In this document: positions 37,062 to 49,059 of the stretch, piece by piece
Layout of the letters: every line of letters begins with the position of its first letter
Position numbering within the stretch: the stretch's first letter is position 1
NCBI GenBank assembly: GCA_949128115.1
Contig: OX421963.1
Location: 40,035,979-40,099,978 of the forward strand
Source: Anaspis maculata
Taxonomy: Eukaryota; Arthropoda; Insecta; Coleoptera; Scraptiidae
Reading direction: 5' to 3'
Length of the DNA: 64,000 nt
Made by a program: the position numbers and the translations under genes
Notes under the pieces: generated by a model
What the model saw: the letters and a program-made list of their open reading frames with translations, nothing else
The model's database searches: none
What the model was told of the DNA's origin: nothing

Positions 37062-37112
37062 TGTCAAATTTCAAGTCAATCGGATCAACGGTTCGACAGT
37101 TACCGAGGAAAA
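37062..37112 (+). repeat. Fragment of the Helentron-like family
   Basis: atttcaagtcaatcggatca followed by acggttcgacagttaccg matches the segment before the 3' hairpin of the 11.6-24.7 kb repeats. A 133-codon frame across this site includes the repeat and is not a credible gene. Confidence 0.55.
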
Positions 37113-37683
37113 TTAGACAGACCCAACCACCCTGTCAAAACCGGTCTTGACAGAAACTATTACATTCATTTTGTAGAGTTTCGAGTTTCACATTACCTTC
37201 AAAATGAACCTACACACTTGAAAATCTGTCCAGTAGAGACGGAGCTCCAGAAGATTCAAGTCTTCATTTTGAAGAAGCCATTAAAAATCAACGACAAGGA
37301 ATATCGATTGCCACAAAAAAAAATTGTTCCAATGGCTATCCTCGATCGAACAAAACAATTTTCATGCAACTGTCACGAATACCGCCATGGGAGCTAATTT
37401 TTCATACATAAGCGCCCGGACTATTAAGCATAGACATTTTAATTTTTTTTTTAATTTGCCCTGCATCAACTACTAGGTTATTAGCAGGTTTTTCTGTGTG
37501 GGTTTTTCAGCAACGATAACAGTACCTATTGACGATAACAACGAAGACATTTTTGGAACAGTGGGGAATGATCAGTGTGGTTTTTGTTTCGATGGCTTTC
37601 TCGTTTAATCTATTTTCCCGGGGCATCACCGCACGATGGTAGATGCCCCAGTACTAGAAAACGCGTGAAAAAGTCCATCTGGA

Positions 37684-37752
37684 CCAGTGCGGATTTGAAC
37701 CCAGGACCTTCGCCTTTGAAAGCGGGGCCGAGCTCACCGTGCTACCGACTGG
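37684..37752 (-). other. tRNA-like sequence (decayed tRNA or SINE head)
   Basis: Read on the minus strand it has an A-box-like GTAGCACGGTGAGCTCGG and, 25-30 bp on, a B-box GGGTTCAAATC close to the GGTTCRANTCC consensus. The overall length is about 70. The CCAGT/ACTGG ends pair, but the T-stem and anticodon stem pair poorly. It is therefore more likely a pseudogene or SINE head than a working tRNA. Confidence 0.4.
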
Positions 37753-39602
37753 GTTCATTTTGAAATAGTTTCTTTGGTTCAAAGCTCGGTTTTAAATTAT
37801 CCTGCTTTCCATGAACATTTTGTCTCCAATGCTAACCTAAGTGTTTTTTTGAGCACCGCACCCAAAACTCATTTTTTCCAAAAATTCCAGGTCGTTTCCT
37901 TCGGACATTTTGCCAGTAGTTGTAACTGGATGAATGTCGTTGCAAGGGACATAATATGCCCTTACTACATGGGTACCATTTTGCATTAGTAAATTTATTC
38001 AATGAAATACGAGGCTAATCCTTTTCTCCCAATTAAGTCAGGCCGCCGGGGTTTTGTTATCGTTTCGGTTCGGGTGCCGCCACCTAGCGTCAAGATGCGC
38101 TACTCGCTGCAACATGCAACCCTGAAAAGAACAACCAACCATCCATTGCACTCTTCTGCGTTTCATTACGGCTACACGATGCAGGGGCTCCCCCTCGACC
38201 CCCGAGGACCCACAAAATGTTCTTAACCGAGCGTTGACCCCGATTAACAAAATTATTTCTGACCCATATATTCATTACACTATTGAGCATCGCTCTAGGC
38301 TTTAATCTAGGGTGTGCCTGTCACATCAACATCAAACCAATATTAATCTCTCATCAAAAACGTCATGCTATTGTTTACAAAACAAAATTTAGGAAACAAA
38401 CGAAGCAATTTTCATTCCAAGCCCAAACCTACAGAAGATTATCAAGTGCCGGCTTCACGCAGGTGAAGCTGTCAATGAAATTGAAAAGCACAATCAAAAG
38501 TGTAGTGAGAACAGACAGGAAAAAAGGAAAGTGCAACTCAAGAGTCAAGACTCACTTGATATAAAATAGCTTCTAAATGGTGTCCAGTCTTGAATTTGCA
38601 GTCTTCCGTTGGATAGAACTTAGTAATTGTCACGGCACATGGAAATCGTTGTTACGATAAATGAAAATCGAGTAGAAACAAACTAAATACAACATAAATG
38701 GAGCCCACCATACTTCACGTCTATGTCCAAAAAACAAAGTCACAGTTTGCGGCGTAAGGGAGGTGGGGATAGCGGTGATGGGTTGGTACTGTCAACGTTG
38801 AGGAAGTCCCGATTTTTGGGACAGGTGTGATGGAGCATTTTTTCGGACAGAAGTCTAATAGTTTATATGCGGAATCGGCGTTTAAATTTGTGCGAAACAC
38901 GAAACAATGTAAAAATATTTTTTATTGACAACACCATCTATACGAGACGTTTTGTGATATTAATAATACAGAGCTAGTATAAAAAAAAAGTCAACGAGAA
39001 CACTGTAACCGATACCTGTCGCTAGGCATCACACCACACGCCAGTGTTGCCAGGAGACGCGTTCTGCTGCATCAGTCGATATAGTTCTTGGGTAATCGTG
39101 TAGAGGACGCTGCACGCTGTGCAGGACTGGGTCACTCGATTTTCTGGATATGAAGGTTACATTTTGTGGTACTTGTTGTAGGTACCTATACTTAGGGTAG
39201 GTAGATGGTCAGGATGACCTACTCTGACGTATAACCATTAAAGAGATAATTTGAATATGTAGTTCAACATGTAGGTACATACTTTATGGGTACCTACCCT
39301 GTGAGTTTCATAACCTGCTTGATAAAATAAGTTGCTTTTCAATGATTTTTCTTATTGCATGCCTAACGTCTTGGTAGCAGCCCTTTGATTGGTCGGTTTG
39401 AACTTGAATGGATGTTTTCAATCAACGGCAGTAGTATACCTAATACCTACCTACCTACCTAAATAGGTACAGGTGATTCCAAAATGACGTATTATCTCTC
39501 CAGTAACGTTGTTGAAAAGTCACTAGATAGTTGAAGAAAGATGTCTAAAAAATGTTTTCTACAAAAATTTCATTTTTTTCAACAATCAAAAGTAAACGTC
39601 TA
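37753..39602. other. Anonymous DNA
   Basis: No gene is supported. A GC-richer patch at 38040-38240 has overlapping frames on both strands with no known motif. Near 39400-39470 there is simple acctacctacctacc text. Confidence 0.4.
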
Positions 39603-39842
39603 ACCGTGGGTTCCACAAAACAGATAATTCGAGATTAGTTGATTTGCGATTTTTGTTTGTCAATTTGTAGCTTACTGATCAATGGAAATGCTGGTTTATC
39701 CCTCAATAATGGGAAGATTATGGGTCTAGTATACAAATTTCAGGCATTTTTTGTGAGTAATCACCTAGGATTCAGCAGAGAAAAGTTCAGTTAATCTGCA
39801 ATCAGCCTTGATCGCTGATCATCTTTTTTGTGGAACTGACGG
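39603..39842. mobile_element. MITE, GTTCCACAAAA core termini (copy 2)
   Basis: Same family as 6871-7110, in the same orientation. ACCGTGGGTTCCACAAAA at the left is inverted at the right as ttttgtggaactgacggt, giving termini of about 17 bp. Confidence 0.8.
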
Positions 39843-40302
39843 TAAATAAACTAAACACCAATTTCAACATTGTTTGAAAAATTTTCACCTGGAATCGATG
39901 ACAAACATTGTTTTGTATGGCACAGTGTCACATTTTTCGAATATATTTGTAAGTAATGAAATTAGGGTCAAATTTTGAGTCTTTTATTAGTGGAAGAATT
40001 TCCAAGAAAGAATTGTGTAGGTACCTATGATTATTTCCAGAGTCCCTGAAGACCTCTGTCTACAACGTACAGCGAGGGAATGAGTCATTTCGGAATCATT
40101 TGTATATAGGTAGGTACTTAATCATGGATCTCCTGATTATCACGATCATCAGCAAATTCACCGAACAGAGAAGGCAGGATCATTCTCGAACATTGGAAAC
40201 CAATCAATTTTTTGCACAAAACTGTTAAAATAATGGCCAAATGTTTACAGCATTGACAGTGTTATCAGTGGGCTTTGAAATCCCACCGCGGTAGTAAAAG
40301 GT

Positions 40303-40555
40303 TTTTTTTCACTACTAGCCGTGAAGGACATCATTATTAACCTGTTCCTCAACTAAGATCGCGATTTTCAAGTAGTAAAAAAAATTCTATATAAACCACG
40401 GTCGAGAAAATTATTATAGCTTCAGCGCCTTATATCCCTCAGCTACGCTTCGGGATCTAAACTGGCGCTTCAGCTATAATAATACTTTCTCAACCTTGGT
40501 ATATAATATACTATTTCTCACCACTAGCTGCGAAGTAGGCCATTATTAACCTGCT
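40303..40555. repeat. Direct repeat flanks around a hairpin
   Basis: tcactactagccgtgaagga then cattattaacctg (40311-40343) recurs after the hairpin as tcaccactagctgcgaagta then cattattaacctg (about 40517-40552). The hairpin therefore sits inside a short duplicated unit. Confidence 0.5.
40380..40517. repeat. Hairpin element, palindromic (copy 1)
   Basis: The left arm tctatataaaccacggtcga pairs with the right arm ending ccttggtatataatatacta. Inner stems are attattatagctt / agctataataat and gcgcc / ggcgc. The loop lies around gctacgcttcggg. It is non-coding. Confidence 0.65.
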
Positions 40556-40727
40556 TAGATGTCGTGAAGTGATTTTTCACAACCAGTAGGCTAACTGTCA
40601 CATTATTAACTGCCTGTCACTATTATTAACCTCCTGTCACATTTTTAACCTCCTGTCAGTCCTGTCACATTCCATATTCTTAAAAAATCGTTACAAATCA
40701 GTATTTAATGTTTGCTAGTGGTAAGAA

Positions 40728-40864
40728 AAATAGTATATAAACCACGGTTGTGAATGCTGTTATAGCTTTGGCGCCTTATATCCATCAGCTGCGCTTCGGG
40801 ATTTAAACAGGCGCCGCAGCTATAACAGCGTCCTTCACAACCTTGGTATATAATATACTATTTC
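40728..40864. repeat. Hairpin element, palindromic (copy 2)
   Basis: Same design as 40380-40517: aatagtatataaaccacggt at left, ccttggtatataatatacta at right, with inner stems tgttatagct / agctataaca and ggcgcc on both sides. The second copy is more regular. Confidence 0.65.
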
Positions 40865-41744
40865 CTAGAGGTGCCCGTCAGCGTCAGATATCCGGAATTT
40901 CGAATCCGCAATACCTCTGTTAGCAATCCAGCTCAGCTTGGTTTCCATATTTATCAAAACTGGTTATGCCATTTTATGCCTGCACTCTGCTCAGAGGTCC
41001 TATTTCTATATACGTGGTACTTATAAAAAAATACGGTTCTACGATTCTTCGTTTCTCTTCTTCGTTTCGATTCTCTTCTTCGAAGAGATAGGTACGTGTG
41101 ACAGGAGTGACAGGACGGACGGACGGCAAATTACCGCTACTGCCGATTTTTACAAGTCATGAATCTGGCAGGCTACTGAACGGCTCCTCCGCCAATTGTT
41201 CGGGTTTGGTGCTTAGACCAAATTTGGAGTCTCCGGGTTTGCAGCTTATTCCTCCGTCGGAGTCTCCAACGAATGTTTTTATCAATCTTCCATATCTTCC
41301 AAATGGTTTCATCAACATAACGAATTATATCAACAACAATAATTCAATAATAACTTAATAATAATTTTTTCCAAAAAAATACGTCCATTTTCTTACCAGC
41401 TCTCGACAGAGTGCCTGTAATTATTATTTTTTTTTCGGTAGACACGTTTAATTGCGGGTGATGACAGGAAAGTTCTGTGTCTCGTTTGCACTGCTGGCAG
41501 TCCGCAGTTTGTTCTTGTGATGGAAATGGCAGTAGCCTTAATCTGAAACCTTTTCATGAAACACTCTTCCAAAAAATTCAAAATTAGGCTGACATAGTGG
41601 CTATATGCAACGTGTTAGCAATATAATGTAATGTTGATGTTCACAAACCCGTGAGTTTAATAAATTGCAGAATAAACCTTCTAGCTTTCCTCATGGAGAA
41701 TTTGTACAAAAACCTGCCCAGTGCGGTTCTCCTGTAAGTCACAC
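40865..41744. other. Anonymous DNA
   Basis: No feature apart from a short ggacggacggacgg run near 41113. Short frames without motifs. Confidence 0.4.
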
Positions 41745-41850
41745 TCCTTCCTTTGGGACCCTCCTCACTCTGTGTTCATTGTTCCTCAAAAACAGTCATG
41801 TCGTGTGACAAACTTTGTCTTATTCAGTTCGTATAATAATATACTATTAA
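41745..41850 (+). repeat. Partial hairpin family member (loop and right arm)
   Basis: ctttgggaccctcctcact ... cgtgtgacaaactttgtc ... cgtataataatatactatt matches the loop and right arm of 2472-2616. The left arm is missing. Confidence 0.6.
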
Positions 41851-42357
41851 GTATTGCTTTGTAAATGATTGCTGCAACGATTAAATCCATAAATATAATC
41901 AACCAAATCGTCCAAATCAAGTTCAAAGTTAAACTCGCACTCCAGCTACCGGAGCTAAGTCGCCTAATTCAATGAATTTTTTATTCAGACGTTACATAAA
42001 CGGTGTTTGTTTAATTTGATATTGAATTCATATTTAATTATACCTTCTTATTGTATTGAGGCTCATTTTTCAATTATTATTACTCACTACAACAGTATTA
42101 TATCCTTGATATATTGTAGGATTTATGAAAACAGGTACTTAGGTAGTGGAGAGTAAGAACATAGCTGGTTACCCAATTATTTGTAGATAATTACATTAAT
42201 AGCAATTATTATTGCAGTTATTATCGTAATAAAGTAAATAACATAAGTATTACCTTAATATAAGGATTGTTCCTGGTGTCGACGCGAATTTATACTCAGT
42301 ATATTTTGAGGTTAGGTAATTATACCTTATAATTATTATTATAAACACATATGAAGG
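41851..42357. other. Anonymous AT-rich DNA
   Basis: Nothing recognised. Confidence 0.4.
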
Positions 42358-42361
42358 TATA

Positions 42362-42467
42362 GACTGTCTGATTTCAACATGATTCTAGTGGGCTGCGATT
42401 CAGACCGCAATCAGCTGATGGCGACCAGCAACACAGCCCACTAGAATCATGTAGAAATCAGACAGCC
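42362..42467. mobile_element. Hairpin MITE, 106 bp, TATA duplication
   Basis: GACTGTCTGATTTCAACATG at left is inverted at right as catgtagaaatcagacagcc. gattctagtgggctg also pairs with cagcccactagaatc. TATA flanks both sides (42358-42361, 42468-42471). Confidence 0.75.
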
Positions 42468-42471
42468 TATA

Positions 42472-43190
42472 AGCGATTTACATTTGAAAAACGCCACCTG
42501 GTGTAGAGCTCGGTACTTGATCGTAGAAGAATTTTTTGAGAGGAACATATACTCCGACGTCTAGTAGCCTAGGTAGGCACTAGTGGATACCTGCAATACC
42601 CACATTATTGACATGGAAATTTGACAAGTAGAAATAATGTGAAAAAATTGTGTCTTTTATTTCGTTATGGTTAGCGCAATTAACAGGCTTGTAGTAGATC
42701 TAGCTCTAGAGGTGCGCAGCTGAAAGACTACGCCCCCAGCAATGCACTACATTGCGGTAAAAAAAAGACAAAGTTTACGTCCCGAACACAAAGGTAGCTA
42801 CGGCGAGCTTATTAGAATGAAAAATGTGGAAAAAAGCCCCAGCTGAAGTCCTAGCAGAAAATCTTTAGAAAAAAGCAAGGAAAAAAGGTAGGTGGTGGTT
42901 GACTCTTCACGGCCAGCTCGAGGTGATTTTTCTTGGCTGGCAGGCTGACTTGTTGCAAGGCTGGTCGACGGGCTTGTGTGTTTCCCTCCATGCGGATGTG
43001 ACAGTCTGTTGCTCTTCCTTGGGCGGGAGCTATGGATGATTTAGAGAAAGGTCTGCGACGACGCTGGTCATCATCATGAGGCCCACTAAAGAGCCTACGG
43101 GGTCCCAAGGGTTCACAGGAACAAAAGTTTGCTTGTAGTGGACTGCACAAGACAGCAAAGTGACAGTTTTGACGTGCCACCAATTAAGTT
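42472..43190 (+). mobile_element. Repeat family B, copy A
   Basis: Begins agcgatttacatttgaaaaa directly after the TATA of the preceding MITE. It matches copy B (47487-48950) along its length: gagctcggtacttgatcgta, gcactagtggatacctgcaa, gactacgcccccagcaatgc and a final block ending gacgtgccaccaatt. It lacks the far end. Confidence 0.65.
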
Positions 43191-43826
43191 CTATTCACCA
43201 TACAAGTTCTATTTTTGAACTTTCTGTTGGTTGAGTTTTAACAAATCTGTCCTGGCATCACAATACTTTTCCGCCGCATATCCATCAAGAGCGTAAATAA
43301 CTCGATGAGTTCTTGTTCGGAGCGTGTCTTTGGGAATAAGAAGGTACCTTACTTTGATTACAGTTTTCCTAAGTAAGGTAGGAGGTAGGTACTTCTTCCC
43401 GAGCTACTTTCTGAATGTGTTGGGGCTGCAAGGTTGAGTTAGAGGGAGTCTATAATACTGCAATAGATAATATAGTAGGTGCACGTAGGAAAGATAGTGA
43501 GAAAATCGACAAAACCTCGGGAAAAATATGGACGTTCTGAAAATTTGATATTCTGTTATATAGGAATCGAATGCCCTACAACGAGTGCATATCAAAAATC
43601 GCTAAAAGTCGCACCTTGGTGGTTTTGAGTTATTGGAGGGGAGGAAAGGAATTGCAACTTAAAATGGAGGGGATGAAACCGGTCAATCCATTGGATGCAA
43701 ATACATCGTAATTTGACGCACTATACCCCGTTGATATAATTTTGGTACAAAAAGTGTCGAACATTGTCGAAAGAGGCTCACAGGGGGGATGGGGGGGGGG
43801 AGGGAGCGAAGCTCGGTTAGTTGGCA
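43191..43826. other. Anonymous DNA
   Basis: No feature recognised apart from a G-run near 43790-43802. Confidence 0.4.
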
Positions 43827-45533
43827 TTTTACTTTCCCGGCCCACCCACGAACACGGAGGGAAAGTATTGTAATCGTGCAGAAAAAAAGTTTCGAGATTT
43901 CACCGGATATATCCGTTTTGAGGTCCTCCAAGACGATTAAGACCATTTTCAGAATGATGTCTGTCTGTGTGTGTGTGTGTATGTGTGTGTGGATGTGTGT
44001 CTGTCTGTGATCTTCCACGATAACTGCCGTAACGTTGACTGGATCGACTTGATATTTGGTATACAAACATGGTTGTTTCCTGAAAAGAGCCCATTAGTTT
44101 TTGGCTGTCATCTGTCAAACCCAACTGTCACTATCATCAAATGTCAGAAGCTATATCTCACGGAACTCAACTTGCAATATGTCATTTGAAAGCCCTTGAA
44201 AAACTGTATTCAGAACAGTTGGAAACATTGCCCTATCTGTCATCTGTCAAATAATAAAAAATGTTAAAGTTCAAAACTTTACCAATTGATTATTCAAAAT
44301 CTATCCGATGGATTGGAACCAGATTTGGCAGGAAGCAACACAACAAAAGAGTCAAATTGAGTCCGCAGTTGCAGTTTTCCACCATTCTCCAGTTGAGCGT
44401 AATGAATTTTCGAAATTTCTCCTGGCCGTTGCCACTCAGGAGGGGCTCTCGCCGGTGTTTCGACCAGCACGACTCGCTTTTGTAGCAGGACTCCACTCAA
44501 AAATTTATTCCTGCTCGGGGATCGACTTTTTTTTGGAAATTTCAACTGATATCGAAAGTAGATTGTATTGAGCGTCGTGCAGGTCTATTTTCAGAGTTGA
44601 CACGGTTTCGGTTTCTCGACTGTAATTTTTTCAAAATGAAATTTGCACATTCCGTGAATTTGAGAAAAACGCAATGCAAACTTCTACATGCGGTAAGCCC
44701 CACGAAATATCAATTTTAGGTGCAGACATGCTGTGAATAAAAAATAGAGAAAAGATTGAGCTAATTTTTGAAGGAAAAAGTTTCGAAATCGGATCAACAG
44801 TTGCCGAGTTTTCCTCTCTGGAAAAACTGCAAATTTTCCAACTTTTTATTCCGTGAACAGATTTCTTGGAATGTTTCTTTTAGAGAATAGATAACTGGTT
44901 CTTGAACATTTTCCAATAATTTCTCTCCAATTTCCCGGAAATTTTCCTCCTGAAAATATAAAACCACTCATGCGATCGTACAAATTAAGCGGTTCTGTCA
45001 CGATAATTACCGAATTATTGATCCGATCAAATCGAAATCAGGTACGGAGGCCTAAGTTCAGCCTGGAATGTTCTGATTAGACTTTGGGTGGATGATTTTG
45101 ATCGGAAGCCCTCAGGTGGCACATTGGGTCTGGGTTTGTCTGCCCAAGCTCTAAATTGAAAATATAGAGTTGAAATTTGACACAAAGATGCAGTGAAAGT
45201 TTTCAATCAAGTTTTTGTAATTTCATCATCATATCTGAAGTAGGAACAAAAATTTCAATAAGGAACCAGCATTGCATTTTTGAGATATCACAACAGTTAG
45301 CTACCTAGTTCTACCTTTTGGATCATTTCATCACCTTGGAAAACTGACCTAACCTGTCATTTTTTCTGTCCGCTCAACAATGGATGCAGGATGCTCGCTA
45401 AACGCTCGACTAAATAGAATTTTTTCATCAATTTCCAAATCGAATCGCCCCCTCCCGAAGGGACACTTCGATCAAAATCATTACTGACGTCTCTGGATAC
45501 CGCCGGGAAAGTTTTGTGTCGCCCCACAACAGA
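43827..45533 (-). mobile_element. Helentron-like repeat, isolated full-length copy, minus strand
   Basis: About 1.7 kb. Inverse orientation of the 11.6-24.7 kb family: the 3' hairpin end (actttcccggcccaccc) is at 43831 and the 5' end (gtcgccccacaacaga) is at 45533. A run of T lies outside the 5' end and TTTT inside the 3' end. It contains a (gt)n stretch near 43962-43990. It proves the unit can exist singly, outside the array. Confidence 0.6.
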
Positions 45534-47239
45534 TTTTTTTTTCTGAAGGGCCATATACAAGGTGGTGGGTACTGGTTATTACAAACTTTGAGGGTTGATT
45601 CCCCTTCAAAAATTAGCTCGAAAGAAAATAAAACTCGTGGTCCTGAGATGCTTCCTTGAAAAGATACAGAGTGTTGAAGTTGACTTTTTAAATTGTCAAA
45701 GAAAAAACAAGTTTTTTCAAGATAGCTTGTTTGAACTTGTTTTTATTCAAATTGTAGTAGAGCACACAATTCTGAACAGAATATCGGATGTTCAGGACGT
45801 CCACATTTTTTCCCAGGTTGAAATTTATCTTTCTTGTACTGCAAGCTCGTGGATCTTGGCCTGCTCAAGCCACTTGCATTGCCTCTGTTCAAAGCGGTAC
45901 TTCCCAGCTACGTTTCATCTAAGTAGGTATCCACTTCACACAGAATCCATCGACTGTATGCGGTGTGGAGGCGTAGTTCTGGCACTCCCTTTCCAAATAG
46001 AAAAAATTTTAAAATGGGAGTTTGTCAAATTCTCAGAAATGTTGCACTATTATTTTCTTTAATAGTCTGTAGCAACTCGAGCTGACATCCTTAGATTTTT
46101 GAATTGATACGGTTCTATTCTCTGTGGATCAAGCTCTGTAATGCTTTTAACAGATTTTAAATTGTTTGAGCCAGTCAGGAGTTTTCCAGCATTGAAAAAT
46201 GGTGAGATTTTGGAGCACGACATCTATTTCGTGGCGTAGTTCATACCAACTGTTGTCAGGTGGTAAAAATAAAGAATAATTTAACATACCTAATTATTGT
46301 GTCTCGAAGAAATATAAAATTCAAGTTTTTATGAATGGCGACTGTGGTGGCAAGAGGCTATAGGCATGTGGTCAAGACAAGTGTTTATCGCCAATGTCCT
46401 GTTACAGTAATTATCTAATTACATTTGTGGGTGTGTACCTATTGAGCAATTTTATGCACATAAAATATAAAATAATAATAACGATAATATACAAACACAG
46501 GTAGGTACGAGGGTGGCGGCAAATAGCTACTGGGTTTTAAAAGCGTAAAGCACGTAGGCATAGTGAGAATAACGTGACGCAATAATGGCACTTGTTCAGG
46601 ATGGAGTGTTCATCGTTGGAAATGACATCGAGTTTGATTATTGATTTTAATTGCTTTTAATAATGAGATCACAAGTACAGCGACTGGATACTACCTGCTG
46701 GACTAGGATCTGAATTTGAATAAAATAACAACACACAAACGGATCTTGCTCCAAGGAATTTATTGAAGCGTTTCCCTTTCTAGAGTATAGGTAATTTTAG
46801 AATTATTTTGTCATTGAACGAGTATTATTGAAGTTGAGCATATTATTAAAAGGGACATACCTACCTCGGGACATACTTTGTTGAGTTTTTTATTGTCTAA
46901 AGGACAGCTTTAAGAATGAACTAGTTTTTGCATTGACAATATTAATTTTTATATCGTGTGAACAAATCAATTCTCAATTGAGGCAGAATGTGCCCTAGCC
47001 AAACACAGTTTTGCACCCCTGAATTTGATCACATCATCACAGTCTGCCTGAATTGATCATTAATTTGGTCACATGATGGATTATTGCCCACATACCCAAT
47101 TCAGCCTATTAAAATGATCCAATTGTCTTACGGGACCTGCGGAACACATAGCGCATGATGGTACACCCATCCAGTCGAATTTATCTCGACGGTATTGTAC
47201 CGCGGCATCGAGGAGTCGATTCAGAATCTAGTTGGGTGA
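45534..47239. other. Anonymous DNA
   Basis: A 155-codon frame at 45595-46062 starts without ATG and has no recognisable domain. I see no bounded repeat. I do not call a gene. Confidence 0.4.
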
Positions 47240-47449
47240 CCTAGTAGACGGAATATCTCAGAACGGAACCCACCCACTTCTGAACGGGCTGCTAAATCCC
47301 CCTCGGTTAGCCTTGGGAAACCCTCCGAAGTATTACGCCTGCAACCGAAAGTACAGCAATTTGTAGACGATAACCGCCAGCGTGAGCAAAGGGCGGAACT
47401 AAGTCAAGAACACGTAACTCACTTTAGGCTAGCGAGTAGATATCGATAA
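47240..47449 (+). other. Coding-like open stretch, unidentified
   Basis: A 69-codon frame without ATG, of higher GC than its surroundings. It encodes a charged, hydrophilic peptide with DDNRQREQRAELSQE near its end. The frame just upstream (to 47231) is also open for about 30 codons before a stop. It could be a decayed transposon or host exon. I do not recognise it. Confidence 0.3.
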
Positions 47450-47486
47450 GAGCATGCTAGTAAAAAGAGCACAGTTGTAGAATATA

Positions 47487-49050
47487 GGCGATTTACATTT
47501 AAAAAACGTCACCTGGTGAAGAGCTCGGTACTTGATCGTAGAGGACGTTTTTGAAAGGAACATATTCCGACGTCTACACCTTTTCGCCATCAATTTCGGA
47601 AAAAGTGACTTCAATTCCGGAAAAAGTGACTTCAATTTTGGAAAAAGTTGAATCAATTTTGGAAAAAGTGACTTCCATTTCGGAAAAAGTGACTTTAGCT
47701 TCGGAAAAATTGGAATCAATTTCAAAATAAGTATAATCACAATTTTGGTAGGCCCGCGTCTACCCTTTCTACCTAGGTAATAGGTATGTAAATCAGAAAG
47801 TATGTAAATCATGCTGCACATGATTGCACGCATGGAGGCACATTTGAGGAGTTACAATGCCCATTGCTGTGTCAGTAGTGTTTTCCAGGAAATGCAGTCG
47901 AAACTCCGTTTGTGTTAAAATCTCCTCTCTGGTTCACCTACCATTAAATTTGCAAAATTTTAAGAGAATACTATCAGCTCTGGCCACCATCTTCCAGCCA
48001 CCATCCGCTTTGGCTTCTCGGATCACTCTTGCTTGGGCCGCATCGCTCGCCTTGTTATAACGCCCTCAAGGATGTCCTCCGTCCATAACGTCTTCTATTA
48101 GCAAAAAGGGTATAATGTCAAACTAATAACAATCACTGCTATTTAAGCTCTTCAAATACTTCTGAAAATTGGGTTACTTCCTTCGAAATTGAAGTTACTT
48201 TTTCCGAACATGAAATAACTCTTTCCGAAATTGAAATTACTTTTTCCGAACTTGAAATAATTCTTTCCGAAACTGAAGTTACTTTTTCCGAAATTGAAGG
48301 TGAAAAGGTGTAGTAGCCTATAGGTGTGCACTAGTGGATACCTGCAATACCCACATTATTGACATGGAAATTTGACAAGTAGAAATAATGTGAAAATGGG
48401 TTTACACTTGTGTCTCTTATTTCATGTTATGGTTAGAATATTTAGCAGGCTTGTAGTAGATCTAGCCCCAGCGGTGCGCAGCTGAAAGACTACGCCCCCA
48501 GCAATGCACTACATTGCGGTAAAAAAAAGACAACGTTTACGTCCCGAAAACAAAGGTGTCTAACAAAGAGCTACGGCGAGCTTATTAGAATGAAAAATGC
48601 GGATCTCCAGCTGTAGTCCAAACAGAAAATTTTTAGAAAAAAGCGAGGAAAAAAGGTAGGTGGTGGTTGGCTCTGCACGGCCAGCTCGAGGTGATTTTTT
48701 CTTGGCTGACAGGCTGGTCGACGGGCTTGTGTGTTTCCCTCCGGGCGGATGTGACAGAGTCTGTTGCTCTTCCTTGTGCGGAAGCTATGGATGATTTAGA
48801 GAAAGGTCTGCGACGACGCTGGTCATCAACATGGCACCCAATAAAGAGCCTACGGGGTTCCAAGGGTTCACAGGAACAAAAGTTTGCTTGTAGTGAACTG
48901 CACAAGACAGCACAGTGACAGTTTTGACGTGCCACCAATTGACGTAACAGCCGCCGTTGCCTGCGGCAACTTACACCTCTTCTGAAAATTAATTCCCTAA
49001 AACTTCCTCGACGAAACGGCCATTTTCCCCAATAAGGTCAATCGCCTATA
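47487..49050. mobile_element. Repeat family B, copy B, interrupted; TATA duplication
   Basis: GGCGATTTAC at left is inverted at right (GGTCAATCGCC), with TATA on both sides (47483-47486, 49051-49054 by reading). It matches copy A but is interrupted at 47577-48310 by another element. It carries no recognisable protein. Frames near 48633-48938 are shared with copy A but have no known domain. Confidence 0.6.
47577..48310. mobile_element. TA-inserted foldback element built of 21 bp repeats, 734 bp
   Basis: Ends CACCTTTTC / GAAAAGGTG with TA on both sides (47575-47576, 48311-48312). The uninterrupted copy A reads gacgtctagtagcct at this point, an empty site that confirms both the ends and the TA duplication. 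Left and right arms consist of inverted arrays of about seven 21 bp units (cggaaaaagtgacttcaatt). The middle is non-repetitive and has no transposase. A 7-residue repeat on the minus strand is a by-product of the 21 bp period. Confidence 0.8.
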
Positions 49051-49059
49051 GGCATCAAA

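Noticed and set aside
36996..37397. 133-codon open frame
   Set aside because: Part of it is a fragment of the Helentron-like repeat, and the rest has no domain.
37684..37752. Functional tRNA gene on the minus strand
   Set aside because: A and B boxes are recognisable, but the T-stem and anticodon stem do not pair well. Kept only as a tRNA-like remnant.
43827..45533. TIR DNA transposon based on ACTTTCCCGGC at both ends
   Set aside because: The 5' motif is subterminal (about 25 bp in) and the 3' motif is part of a hairpin. No target duplication is seen, so a rolling-circle type fits better.
45595..46062. 155-codon open frame
   Set aside because: No ATG at its start, no recognisable motif, and no codon pattern distinguishing it from AT-rich background.
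47429..47833. Minus-strand 134-codon frame with a seven-residue KSLFPKL-like repeat
   Set aside because: It arises from the 21 bp DNA period of a TA-inserted element and crosses that element's border into unrelated sequence.
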